Made by a program: the position numbers and the translations under genes
Part shown: positions 1-10,871 of the stretch, piece by piece
Layout: every line of letters starts with the position of its first letter
Numbering within the stretch: the stretch's first letter is position 1
The notes under the pieces: generated by a model
Database searches by the model: none
Seen by the model: the letters and a program-made list of their open reading frames with translations, nothing else
What the model was told of the DNA's origin: nothing
Assembly (NCBI GenBank): GCA_040954595.2
Contig: CM082592.2
Span: forward strand, 11,904,001-11,968,000
Length of the DNA stretch: 64,000 bases
Reading direction: 5' to 3'
Source of the DNA: Balanoglossus misakiensis
Lineage: Eukaryota > Hemichordata

Positions 1-3000
1 TTTTGCGAGTTAAATTGAAAGTATCTTGTTCTCCAGTTGATAGATCTGATTCTAGACTAGGGGTAGTGTTTTCTTCAGCTTTCATTGACATCAAAATCAC
101 AAGATGTGTAGATTTCCTGAACTTGATAACTTCTACATTCATCCTACTGTTTATACCCATCACCATGGCAATGGCCAATGGGATTCAAGCAAGTTACATA
201 AAATTAAACATCTTTCACTACTAATTCTACTAGGATTAAATGAATAAATTAGTACAGTTTCCATGGAAATGGAATATGAGGGAATGCAGTCAGTACATCC
301 TGTTTAATGTTGTTACAATACTTAGATGTACAAGTTGTCTTTTTTGTTCTTTCTTACTCTCACATCTAAAGTTGACAAAGTTTTGAACAGTACTGTTAAA
401 TCCCTTTTTGAAGCCTGGGCCTTTCTCTAAACTTCCCAATGTCTACACACTGTAATTTTATGAGTACATTGAACATATATAACAGTTGAGTTGGTGCAAT
501 GTAGCAACAGTTGGTTGACCTGGGTCCGACTCACCAAACCAAGTTATTTCTAATAATTTTGGGGCACAGCTTCAAAAGGGATTGTACGGTTTATCTCAAG
601 GCAGTCCTTCATCTACCCTATTCATACCTGTTGCTGAAAACAAGAATTTTGACAGAATTTGCGTGATTTTTCCCCACAAAGAGTGTATATTCCAGTACAT
701 TTTATTTTTGCACACAATATGTAAGTTATGAATGGATCTGTCAAAGTTGCCAGACTTTACTTGCACAAGAAACAAGCCAAAATATTTTTAAAAGTTCAGG
801 CCCTCATACTCATCATGTAATGATGTGGCCATATTTATAAACATGGAGTGTGTATAAATATCGTCTAGAGTTATTTATTTTCCACTTGAAAGCAAATATA
901 TTTTTTTGTTATCAGTATGCGAGTTGGTTATGAGAGTGTGTGCATTCTACATAATGGAAACGTGCGTATGGGGAACATGAATAATTCTTTTGTTTTTATT
1001 TTTAAAAACTGTGTGTGAGTTTGGGTGTCTTGTGGCTCATATCACTAATAATTGACAAAGTCTTGTTTCAATATGTAAACCATGGCAACAGAATGGCCAA
1101 AATGACCGATTCATGTATGTTTACAGTAACATAAAACTTACAGACACAACTCTTTGTGAATTTCACTCAAGGCCTTGTCAAAATTGCTGTTTTACCGCAA
1201 AAAAGAGACATTTTTTCAGATGTTTTTAATGATTTAATGCTGCCAGAAAAAAAGGTGTTACTCTATGTATTTATTCTGGAGTACATGTTGAGACGTTAGA
1301 ATTTGTTCAGCTTCATCTTTACCTACATTCTCCATTTGGTATCTTCCATTGACTTTATATGGACAGGGTAAGTCCATTTGACACAAGAAATGGGGAATGT
1401 TAATTAAAATCACAGAGGGGTGGATTCAAATAGATGATACCCCTGTTGCATTTGAAGTAAATAAAATAGTAAAATAATACTGTGTTGTTGCGTTTTGGAC
1501 ATTGTTTGAAGACTTGACTGGACTACAACAAGCTGTTATTAGTTTTTGCTGTTTTAGGGCTGTACATGGCCAGTTTTAAGTTATTCTACTGTATGAGTTA
1601 TGTGGACATGTTGGTGAATGGGAGGAAAACAGGCCCACTTACAATTAGAAAAAGGGCGCCCTCAGTTTACTGTTGAAATTCTTTAAATGTTTTGTTGAAG
1701 GGCTTAGTAGTTGACTTTCAATCATCTTTATATGACCTTGAGGCAAAGGAGGTCCAACCTCAGCCTTGCAGTTCATGTCTAATCTCATATTATTCCCTTC
1801 AGGCCACCCATCACTGGAGTATCCTAACAACATTCAAGTTCAATGACACGAAATTTAACACAGAAGATGACTAAAAAGTCACCCTATCTTCCAGACCATA
1901 CCGTCGAATGGTCCACCCCTTTAACTGAAGAGGCAGTCTGGCACACATCTTCCGCTCACAAGGATCGTTGACTCAACCACAAAACCTTGGCGGGCGAACA
2001 TGTCTGGCATGTTCCTGAAGTTATTCACTAAGAAAAGAGACAGAGCTATTTTGAGAAAACTGTTCACCTACAGTAGTATTTGCCTACTTCTAGTATCTGT
2101 GACCAGGTGGATGAATTATTTCGTTTTAAGTGCAAAGTCAACAAAACAAAAAAGGACTCAAAAACTTGCCCTACTTGTCCGTTGCAACCTTTGATTAATG
2201 GTGACCATTTGACATTATGTCAGTTTTTAAAGGCAGGCGTGACCCTAGAAATACACATTGTCCTTGAGAGTATGTGGGTCACTAGTAGGGGCCACGGTTA
2301 ATGAGAATGTGCATGGCAATCCAAATTTATTGGTTCAAGGGGAGGGTATTAAGCTCTATATCGATAATCATTCACATAATTTTGTTTGCTGGTTTTTCAG
2401 GTGCAAGGATTTGCAAAATGTTTTAGACTTGTGTGAGAGTGCTTATTGGCCAAGATTTATGGCTTCACCACATCAGGGTTTCATAGTGAATGTTTATTGA
2501 GGTATGTACTATGCATATTTGCCGTGAGAGGCACTGTCTGTAGTTCCTGTCCACTGCTTTCAAACTGTTACTTGATTTATAATGGCAGCTTTTTATAGTA
2601 TATATATTGGAGCCTTTCTGGCATGAAATAATCTTTTATAACAACTGTAATGTACATCTGGTTCCATCTCTCTCATTTTTTTTTTCATTTCTTTGTTTAT
2701 GTAAACTTTGTTTCCTGTGTATATCATGCATAATATGCTGATTACATATTCATCTAATCGTTTGTGAAAAATGAAGATCAAAACAGAGTCATGATGAAAC
2801 AAGAAGGGGTGTATTGTGCAAATCTATCAACTCCAGACTATTTGCAATGAGTCAATGAGAACTACATCTATTATGCAATGTTACACAGTTAAGCTCATTA
2901 TCCAAAGGTCATAGCCCTCTTGGGTAGAGTCAGTCATGAGACAGCATGTTGTTTCCGCTCCACAAAAACCAACGGCAAAATAGAGCAGTACCTGTAAATG

Positions 3001-3590
3001 CCATAAAGGGGCCTGTGTTTTACAACAATGAGACTCACAAACAGGGAACTATACTGATTGTTTTTGTAGCTAGTCTGGCTAAGAAATTGAAGAGTGGCCT
3101 TCTTATAATTTTGTATTAAATGCAATATATACATTGAAAGGACATTTCTAATTAGCACATTCAATGCCACGTGAGTCAGACAGGTTGTGACCTAACACTT
3201 TATAATACAATCTGTTGTGTAACCCCAACTGTGATGGTGTTTAAACAACAGACATGTGAGAAAACAACAGTAACAGTAAAATGCAAATCAGTTAATGTCT
3301 ATCAGATTATCTCCACCTCACTTCATTCAATTGTTTGTCTCAGTTTAACATCTGAACAGAACATAAAAACACAGATTAGGTAGAAATATTGTGAAACTAT
3401 AGAATTCAGAAAGCTGAAATATTTTAATATTTGAGGAAATATTTATACCCATGTATACATATTGAACCAGCTGACATACATTTTTTTTCATTTCAGTAAA
3501 CATAGACCACCCCAGTTACAATTTTTTTCCATCCAGTCGTTTTTTTTATATCTTCATGTATATGCGGGTAACATGTCGCTTTTCACAGGC
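1..3590. other. AT-rich non-coding stretch, no supported gene
   Basis: I see no convincing coding exon here. Open frames are short (80 codons or fewer), lack recognisable motifs and are not bounded by matched splice sites. A good donor-like site (cagg|gtaagt) lies near 1,368-1,374, and an acceptor-like tract (ggtttttcag) ends near 2,400 on the + strand. Neither could be joined into a frame-consistent exon chain. The stretch may be the last intron(s) of the putative + strand gene whose terminal exons are suggested at 3,591-4,010. That is inference only. Confidence 0.5.
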
Positions 3591-3921
3591 AATTTAGACT
3601 GGAGGAGACACATGTACAGGCTGTTGGAAACATATTCTGCAGACTCACCATCTGGTGTTCAAGAAAAACTCACAGGTCAGTTCCTGAAATAGAATTGATG
3701 TACTGGGTTCAAACATTTTGTTTTATAACTGTAAGCTTATGTGAGACAAATTATGTGGAAAGTCATGTTTTTCTGTGGATTAACTTTTGGATAGTGTGTC
3801 TCACGTAGGTAATATCATGAACCATTGATGTATATAAAGAGTACTGTGATAATGCATCACATTGTGTCTTTTGCAGATTTCAAAGCAGTGGCACCCATGA
3901 GACTGACCAATCATGTTTGAT
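3591..3921 (+). CDS. Possible 3'-terminal exons of an unidentified + strand gene
   Basis: Two segments have splice-like borders. The first is 3,591-3,675, preceded by cttttcacag and followed by gtcagt. The second starts near 3,877, preceded by a ttgcag acceptor. Joined, one frame stays open and reads ...LDWRRHMYRLL..., then ...EKLTDFKAVAPMRLTNHV and a TGA near 3,921. Its composition is protein-like, but I do not recognise the family. A second frame also stays open across the same junction to a TAA near 4,005, so the frame choice is uncertain. No upstream exon was found. The segment would be tail-to-tail with MIOX. It could equally be non-coding RNA or chance. Confidence 0.3.
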
Positions 3922-4025
3922 CATTCATGCACCTGTTGAACACCTGTTTGAAGATATCCTCGTTGATCTTCACTACAAGGTCTGCTGCAGCCTCGAACCA
4001 GCATAAGGTAAGAACCCATTAGCTT

Positions 4026-4050
4026 GCAGCAGCAGCAGCAGCAGCAACAA
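4026..4050. repeat. CAG/CAA microsatellite
   Basis: A short run of about seven CAG-type triplets followed by CAA triplets. It lies just downstream of the putative terminal exon of the + strand gene, outside any frame I can support, so it is treated as non-coding. Confidence 0.7.
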
Positions 4051-4249
4051 CATCACATGCACAAACTGTGTTGTTTGATAGTGGCAGTCTTCAGAATACT
4101 GTCAGCAGTCAATAACTGTGTACAATAATTACATGGCTGAAACAGGCTTACACACACACACATTGAAATGGACCGACATCATCCATAGTCAAGACTAGCT
4201 CTCTTCCCAGGGGTCCATACGATAGACTCTTAAAGATACACCGTACACA

Positions 4250-4839
4250 GAAATCCATGAAATAATACATTTTATTATAAACATTCATTGGAGTGAATTT
4301 TTACAGTGACAGCTAACAAAATTCAAGCATCAGATGCAAAGTTGAGAAGAAGAGCCAACACCACATTTAATATCCCACTCCAAGAGGGCACATATTTAAA
4401 AAGTCTGCAGCATGGCAAGAATAATTGAATTCACAATATGCATTTTTAATAATAGTTTCAATTTGAGCCAACCCAAAATGTCTGAGTCTCTGTAAAGCTG
4501 TCTGTCAGCAACGTAAATGACATAAATTCAGCTCCCCTTATGCAAGTAATGACAGCCAATTTAATTTGAATACATATGCATAATCTGTACAACCAGATCT
4601 GCACGAGATCACTAATTTAAGACACTGTTTTGCTTCAAACATCACATCTATAATAATCTTCTTATAGTATCCCCATCCCTGCAAATAAAATTCCCCACTC
4701 AATTTGAGTTCCCTGCCCAATGCAAAAAACATCTCATTATTCTGAGGCCTCCTCTGCAATCTCACAGGGAAGTGCTACACAGCAACACTTGGGGTAAACA
4801 TAAGTGCTCCTTTAGTTGCTTCAGTGTCTGTCTGTGTGT
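4250..4839 (-). other. Probable 3' UTR and poly(A) signal of MIOX
   Basis: Downstream of the MIOX stop codon on the minus strand there is no further coding potential. A canonical AATAAA (minus strand) sits at 4,271-4,276, giving a 3' UTR of about 570-590 nt. The exact cleavage site is inferred. Confidence 0.5.
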
Positions 4840-4948
4840 CTACCACTTCAATTTGCCAGGCATGTACTTGTCGATCAGCGATTGGTAATACGGTTTCAGT
4901 GCCTCAATGTCTGGCAGGTCATCTGACTTGGAGTAAAGGTCATATTTG
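4840..4948 (-). CDS. MIOX: MIOX coding exon 10 (last)
   Basis: Encodes residues 253-288 and the TAG stop (4,840-4,842). It begins after a CAG acceptor, with Asn253 split across the junction. It holds the last iron ligand, Asp256, in KYDLYSK, and the conserved C-terminal [10 protein letters not shown] and KLKW segment. Confidence 0.95.
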
Positions 4949-7900
4949 CTGTGGAAGGGAAAAAAGGATGAGAACAGTGAGGATAATGTTGGTGTCATTT
5001 AACAGTGGTGAGGTTTGATCCCTGTAGTGAGGAAATATGTCAAACCAATGGTTGGAATTGGGGGATTAGCACTTAGAGAAAAGGGGAGGATCCAAAAAAT
5101 AGGAACACAGACACTGCCTCTGATTGGCTGTCTTATCCTGTTTCCAAAAATCAGCCTCTCGCATTGTCTGTCTCATTTGACACAACCTGAGTGTCATTGG
5201 ATTGGCTTTTGAACCAGTTTGTGACTTACTTGAATTCCCGTACCCATGGCATCATTTCTTTATCTTTGTTGTTACAAAGATGCATGTAATCTCCACCGGT
5301 GTGCCAGGGATAGAATGAATGGAACCTGATCATGTACAAGCCCTGTAATCAAAATAACAGAATTATTATTAATTTGGATAGTCTGATGTTTAATATCTTA
5401 GTTGCATATTTAATACTAAAACATAGAAAATCATAGATAAATTTGATTTGAGAAGGGCAAGTTTGAATAAACTGACCTCTTCAGGTAACGTGGTCTTGTT
5501 GCCAACTAGGACCTGGTACATGTATTCTGCAATGAAGAAATAGGAACAGACATTAGTGGATTTTCAAAGCCAGATCCCTCCCCTAGATTGCCAAATATGG
5601 AGAGCTTTATAATGACAATTTTGTTTTGGATAATATGAATTTTTTCCAGTTTTGTTTGACTTTTTTGTTGCTGGATATTTTGTGTTATTGTTAATTTTTC
5701 TATGTAACAATTTTGTTGGCCCATCCTAAGTACCAAATAATCATCGAAACATTTTTGAAAAGGAACCTCCTCCACCTGAAATTGTTGAGAAAGAGAGTCA
5801 CAAGCAATCAAGTCCAGAAAAAACAAACACCCATTTACAAATAAAATCAAATAACCTGAATGAGGCAGTCGCACATTGAAACTAAAATCAGTCAAAAGCA
5901 TCTCAGGCATTGAAGCCATGACACTGCAAATATTCCACTGGGAGAAAACAGTTCATGTGTACATTAGAAGACAGTTCAGATCCGGTTTTGCAAACCGGGA
6001 ATCAATTTCACACGGAATGAAACGAGATGTAATGCTGTGACAGCATGGAATGCAATTCGTAAGAATGCAGATCTCTGAACTCTCTTGTAATATACACAGT
6101 AGAAATGGCAAAGAATTCAATATTTCACTTTGAAATCCCTTCGCTGCTAAAATGTTCCCCCAAAATATAAATCGACACCAAGCTCTTTTATTTATTTGCA
6201 AATTTGGGTGTTCCCGCATATAAAAATCTTACTTTTCTCCCAATAAGGTAGTATAATAAATGCTCATGATATCAATGATTGCAAGACAAACCAGATGATT
6301 TGTTTTCAAATGACCACAGTATCAAAGGTAGAACATGCCATAATCAAACCACACACTGCTCAATATTCACATCTGTAAAAATCGCCACCTCTAACTAATA
6401 CTGCTTTGTTAAAAAAAAGAAACTTCAATTCTTTATTTTTCTCACCATCATGCCCCCAAGACATGAAAACATTCTCCAAGCCGCAATTTTCTTCATAAAT
6501 TCCGCACTTGGTGCTGTGGAGAGTTGACAAAGTTTGTCTTTGCTTTTGCCAATTAGTGACACATGTCTGGGGCCCTTCCCTTCAAGAGCTTCCATTGGCT
6601 TCCCCATAATTTCTATTCAACCCAGTCATCATTGCAGCAAAACTGCCAGTTGTATTCTGGCAACACCCGCATTTGGGGGTAGGGGGGGGGGGGGGTGACA
6701 CCCACAGAGACCCATCATCTTTTCGCTTTCCCATTTTTGCTCTCCCACTCCCCTAATCAACCCTTTCTCCCCCACTTTACAGTGTTCAGTTCCAATCAGA
6801 TCATTGACAACAATAGGCTGATACCAATGAACATGTAAGAGGTGTTGGATGGAATAGAAGGGTCCCATTGAAATGAAATATATAAACGATAATATGATGG
6901 CATGTTGTTCTTAGGCAGAACAAAATTATACAAATATACGAGGCATGCAATATAACATGGATGCAACAAAATGGTTGGTTTGTGGAGTGTGAATTCTATA
7001 CAGCTTGACAGACGTGGCTAGTTGTAATGCTTTGTTGGCAAGGTAATGGCATTGAATACGCACAGAGGATGTCATATCAGATCACATTGATTCACTTGAG
7101 ATCTTTCCAGGTACAACCACAAGAAATGGCTCCACATCAGATGGTAGATGGATGGCACATATATGCATGCACACACACACATACAGACAGACATACTTAA
7201 AAAGGTACAGCTTGGAACTTATTTGGGGGGAGGGGGAGGAATTGTAAGACAAGGCGTACATGTAGTTTCAATTCACCAAACTTTGTCAAAAATGTTCAAG
7301 AAATTGCAAAAAACTGAGACGCACTAAAATCAGAAGCAAAGAAAATTAATGAGCAGCAAGGGGAAAAAATGCAGTGAAAGGATAAACAATGACTGGCACA
7401 AAATTTAATTTTTTTTATTCTGTGAGCAAATGCCATCATGTTTATATCACTGTATGCTTTACGAACAATTTCACAGTTCTGAGTTAGACTCTGAATTTAA
7501 TATCAATTTCTTTTCATTTTGTTCACTTTGAGTTGTGGACCATAGATAGGCACTAAACAGGTTAAACACAAGGGCTGAATTTAGATTCTAAAAACAAAGC
7601 ATTGGCACTACACTATATATTGCTCTATTCCTTTTTTTAAAATGAACTCTCAACCAACTTTATACCAGGTATAAAATTCCTTTGTGTGCGAGTTATTTCG
7701 TTTCTTGGCTGAGGTTCCATTGATGGTAAAATCTTTTCTTCATTTGTGTAGGGTTATCAAACTCTCTCTCTCTCACTCATACATGTAGAATTCATTACTT
7801 ACTTGAACTTGGGGTTGTGCAAGTCATTGTTGTCCTTGAAGCTGGTATTTCTGTACACAATGGATTTCCCAAAATCGCAACCTGTGACAAACGTGTCCCC

Positions 7901-9949
7901 AACAACACACCACTGAAACAAAACAAACAATACAAAATAACTTGTCAATCAATCAAGCAAAACAAAGAAAAACTTTGATAGATATACACAATACCAACAT
8001 GTCATTCTGCAAAGGACAATCACAAGCCAGGGTCAAGCGAAAGGGGCATTAAACTCAAACAGTTGAACACATCACATGATATTCGGAACAAACATAACAG
8101 TACAAAGATTTGCAAGATAAACAAAATCTACTCAAAATTTGAAATGCCAGAATGATAAGGAAACATACATCATTGTTGATACCACATATTTATATTTCAT
8201 ATCAAACGCCACTTTTAGTTGTCCATTAACTCCAACTGACCTGTGGCTCACCCCAGAGAGCCAGTACCTTCCCAAGATCATGAATGAGACCTGTGAGATG
8301 GAACCAGTCTTTATCTGGATGTCTTTCACGGATCCTTTCGGCTGTCTGGTATGCGTGGTAGATATTTGGAACATCAACCTGGAAATACAAAAGCATGCAG
8401 TCAAACAGTCTCTGATGCAATACACTCTGTATATGATCCTTTACATGTTGGATATTATCTCTTCCCAAGTCCTGTTACCTAACCCTTCTAAGTTGATATC
8501 ATTTTATCGTGAACAATACATGATGCCTTGCCCTGTTGAATATGGTGTTGTAATACCAGCAAATCATTTCAGTAGTAACATGTGACAACACTGTCAATGC
8601 ATTTCATACCATTTACACCAAATTTAGATATTGACTCTGACTTAAAATATACTTACATCAGGATCGCTTTCATCGATGACATTATTGAGGTAGTCCAAAG
8701 CTTCCATGATGTTCATCTCTGCCTTGTCCAGTTTGCCCCACTGCTCATGCTGTGAAAATACAAAGACAAATGAATTCACCACCTGAGTGAGTGCTTGCCA
8801 GCTGCAGTTGAAAAACACACCATGCTGATTTCAACAATTCATCCAACAAATCTTAAGTTATGCCAAAATATACTAATTCACCGTCCCATATTTTTAATTA
8901 TTCTGAAACCATGGTCACATGCATATTTAAGGACTAGCGGAGTTTACCTTGCCCAGGACAAAGTCATGGGTCTGGAATGTGTGCATCAGCCGATATGTTT
9001 CCCGAACACGTTCCATGTGGGTGTCGCCCGTTGTTTCTTCCTAATTTTCAACAGAAATACATATGTTTAGAATTAAGAATAAGCATATGATGGTGATTTT
9101 TGGAATTTAATCAATTCACTGTCAAGTTAAAACTAGAATAACACCATTCTGCTAGTGGGGACATTAAATTTTTTAAGCACATTAAATTCTTCTCCAATGA
9201 AGCCTTTATTGGTGGCATAGATTCCCAATGTGATATAAAGCACTGATTCATGATTGAATTTTTCTGTTAGAGGCCAACTTAAATTCATCATGCCATGGTC
9301 AACCCATGTTAGATGCACAATAACCACCATTATTTGAGGATAAAAATAACCTGGGTCAAGTTCAACACCAAGGTCAAAACTGAGAGTGGCAATCACCAAC
9401 ACGACAGTGTACGCATGCTCCGGGTTTATGCTATTCTTCAGAGGGAAGTACGCATGTCTGCCTCGTGGAGTGAATTCAATTGTTCACGATCTCCGCTAGC
9501 CACCCCCATGTTCGAGAACGCAAAATCAAACTCCAAACTGCAATTTAGGGGAAATGATAATACCTCGTGATAATTTCTAAACTCTTCTTTCGTTTTCTGG
9601 GCCTCGGGTTCAGGCCTGTACAGTTCAGACGGATCAATCATGTTCACTTGTTCCTGAAAAAGAAATGAAAATTCATATCAGTAACTTTATAGAGAAAATG
9701 CACACGTATGTCCTAAATGGAGAATCGTCGAGTTATACGACCAGATTCGCACGTATTGTCGTTTTAAAAATATTAGGAACGCCATTCGCTGTACATGACA
9801 CTGTCACTGAACGGCGCGGTCGATCGAGGTGACATCAATATCAACAAAGGCCGTCACCAACACTACGTGACGCACGGGTAATGAAATGTACATTAGTAAA
9901 AAGGAATTTTGCCCCAAATTTCGATCGCACAACCCACTTCACTTACCAT
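4840..9949 (-). CDS. MIOX: Myo-inositol oxygenase (inositol oxygenase), complete split gene
   Basis: MIOX is a cytosolic non-haem di-iron enzyme that oxidises myo-inositol with O2 to D-glucuronate, the first step of inositol catabolism. I joined ten coding exons (complement): 9947-9949, 9564-9653, 8948-9040, 8657-8749, 8241-8378, 7803-7912, 6446-6513, 5477-5526, 5230-5342, 4840-4948. All introns are GT-AG and the frame is continuous, giving 288 codons against 285 in human. The six iron ligands known for the family are all visible: His101 (YHAYQTAE), His126-Asp127 (IHDLGK), His197 (SWGHDE), His223 (FHSFYPWH) and Asp256 (KYDLYSK). The C-terminus (KYMPGKLKW) is also typical. The coding part of exon 1 is only the ATG. 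A second in-frame Met (residue 6) is an alternative start. The enzyme looks intact. Confidence 0.97.
5230..5342 (-). CDS. MIOX: MIOX coding exon 9
   Basis: Encodes residues 216-252 plus two bases of codon 253, bounded by CAG and GTAAGT. It contains the near-invariant [17 protein letters not shown] block with iron ligand His223, and the MPWVREF segment. Confidence 0.95.
5477..5526 (-). CDS. MIOX: MIOX coding exon 8
   Basis: A 50-bp exon encoding residues 199-215 (EYMYQVL...LPEE), between a TTGCAG acceptor and a GTCAGT donor. It was placed because it restores frame after SWGHD in the previous exon. Confidence 0.93.
6446..6513 (-). CDS. MIOX: MIOX coding exon 7
   Basis: A 68-bp exon encoding residues 176-199 and including [13 protein letters not shown], with iron ligand His197. 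Acceptor TCCACAG, donor GTGAGA. It is isolated between introns of 1.29 kb and 0.92 kb. Confidence 0.93.
6682..6695. repeat. G14 homopolymer in MIOX intron 6
   Basis: A run of fourteen G on the + strand (C14 in the transcript), inside the intron upstream of coding exon 7. Likely length-polymorphic and prone to read errors. Confidence 0.8.
7803..7912 (-). CDS. MIOX: MIOX coding exon 6
   Basis: Encodes residues 140-176, beginning [12 protein letters not shown], the lid/active-site strand region of the family. Acceptor TTTCAG, donor GTAAGT after a split Asn codon. Confidence 0.95.
8241..8378 (-). CDS. MIOX: MIOX coding exon 5
   Basis: Encodes residues 94-139. It carries His101 and the HD pair His126/Asp127 of the HD-domain di-iron site, with [18 protein letters not shown] clearly readable. 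Acceptor TTCCAG, donor GTCAGT after GEPQ. Confidence 0.97.
8657..8749 (-). CDS. MIOX: MIOX coding exon 4
   Basis: Encodes residues 63-93 (HEQWGKL...DESDPD), the helical segment before the catalytic HD core. Acceptor TCACAG, donor GTAAGT. Exactly 93 bp, phase 0 at both ends. Confidence 0.95.
8948..9040 (-). CDS. MIOX: MIOX coding exon 3
   Basis: Encodes residues 32-62, including [18 protein letters not shown], equivalent to the conserved YKLMHTHQTVDFV helix of the family. Acceptor AATTAG, donor GTAAAC. 93 bp, phase 0 at both ends. Confidence 0.95.
9564..9653 (-). CDS. MIOX: MIOX coding exon 2
   Basis: Encodes residues 2-31 ([15 protein letters not shown]...FRNYHE), the N-terminal arm that ends in the conserved FRNY motif. 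Acceptor TTTTCAG, donor GTATTA. Met6 inside this exon is an alternative start. Confidence 0.93.
9947..9949 (-). CDS. MIOX: MIOX coding exon 1 (ATG only)
   Basis: The sequence GAATATG|GTAAGTG places a strong donor directly after an ATG, and that ATG is in frame (phase 0) with exon 2. The whole coding content of the first exon is therefore the initiator Met. The rest of the exon, upstream toward about 10,030, would be 5' UTR. This depends on the splice reading; transcript evidence would settle it. Confidence 0.7.
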
Positions 9950-10029
9950 ATTCGTTCTTTTTTCTTCCTTCAAGCGAACACCGCGAAAAAGATAAACCAC
10001 CGTGGAACAGATCGCCCCTTCTCTCTTGT

Positions 10030-10120
10030 TCTTTCGTTGCGAATGAAATATATTTGTTCGATCGCTTCTGTGTGAAACGCGACACGCCCCCTTATGAAAA
10101 TGAGCTGTGACGTCATACAT
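10030..10120 (-). promoter_or_regulatory. Putative MIOX promoter (TATA-like box, GC box, CRE)
   Basis: Upstream of the MIOX ATG on the minus strand are, in order, a TATA-like AAATATAT (about 10,047-10,054), a GC-box-like GGGGGCGTGTC (10,082-10,092) and a perfect CRE palindrome TGACGTCA (10,108-10,115). The spacing suits a core promoter with a start site near 10,020. The motifs are seen; promoter activity is inferred. Confidence 0.4.
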
Positions 10121-10871
10121 GTCGAGTTCCCCTCTAGATGATTTTGCGCTGCGGCGTGTTATTTGGAACACTATGGCGACGTTTTTGACTTTAAACCAAA
10201 TATTCAATACTTTATACACAAACAAAATATATAATTTCCAATTTTACGTAAAAGTGAACAAAATATGGAGATTCGAAACTGTACATTATTTATTGATTTC
10301 CGTAACACACCTCCGACACACCCACGAAATTCACATTCGGATTGGCCGTGAAAGTGACATAGCTGTCATCGCTATATACCTGCAGAAACTGGAGTAAACC
10401 TGTACCGCGTGGAGGATATGTCTATTCTTTTTTCCCCTCAAAAGATCCTTGCACCACCCCGGGAGAAAATCGAACGTTCATGGACACTCAGATTTTCACG
10501 TACCACATGTACCAGGTTCAAACAGATCAACGTGACGCAGTGCAATACATAACACACTCACGCTCACATGATTGTTGTTTATTTGTAGAAGCCAGGAAAG
10601 GGAGGTTTATTTTCATTATCATAATCAAAATTCAAATATAATCTTTGATAAAAGTGCTGGTTGTTTCCCCTTTTCACCATTCCCTTCGCTTTTCCTAACC
10701 CTCGCTATTTTGTTATTTACAACGTAATGTAATGTTGGCTAAAAAGAAAAGTACGCCGCAATGTAAAAACAGAGGGCGCCCTTGCACTAGGTACATGTAT
10801 ACACACAGGCGCACGCACCGGTGCAATATTCTCATATACATTGTATAATTCTAAGATACACCGTCTGTTCT
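10121..10871. other. Intergenic: MIOX upstream flank and NAT8-like 3' flank
   Basis: No gene seen. Two minus-strand AATAAA signals (10,606-10,611 and 10,578-10,583), about 260-300 nt after the stop of the NAT8-like gene, are candidate poly(A) signals for it. The remainder is AT-rich and unremarkable. Confidence 0.45.

Noticed and set aside
3-224. 73-codon + strand open frame at the window start
   Set aside because: Hydrophobic but featureless, at the window edge; no splice-supported continuation.
2401-2500. Acceptor-like ggtttttcag followed by an open segment (CKDLQNVLDLCES...)
   Set aside because: Looked like an exon, but no frame-consistent donor or partner exon was found; left as unsupported.
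5506-5919. 137-codon minus-strand open frame
   Set aside because: Mostly intron 7 of MIOX read through; overlaps exon 8 in a different frame; the exon 8 frame gives the conserved MIOX residues.
8139-8585. 148-codon + strand open frame
   Set aside because: Antisense shadow of MIOX coding exon 5 and adjacent introns; no domain.
9893-10225. 110-codon minus-strand open frame over the MIOX first exon
   Set aside because: It would run through the strong GTAAGTG donor after the MIOX ATG and has no homology I recognise.
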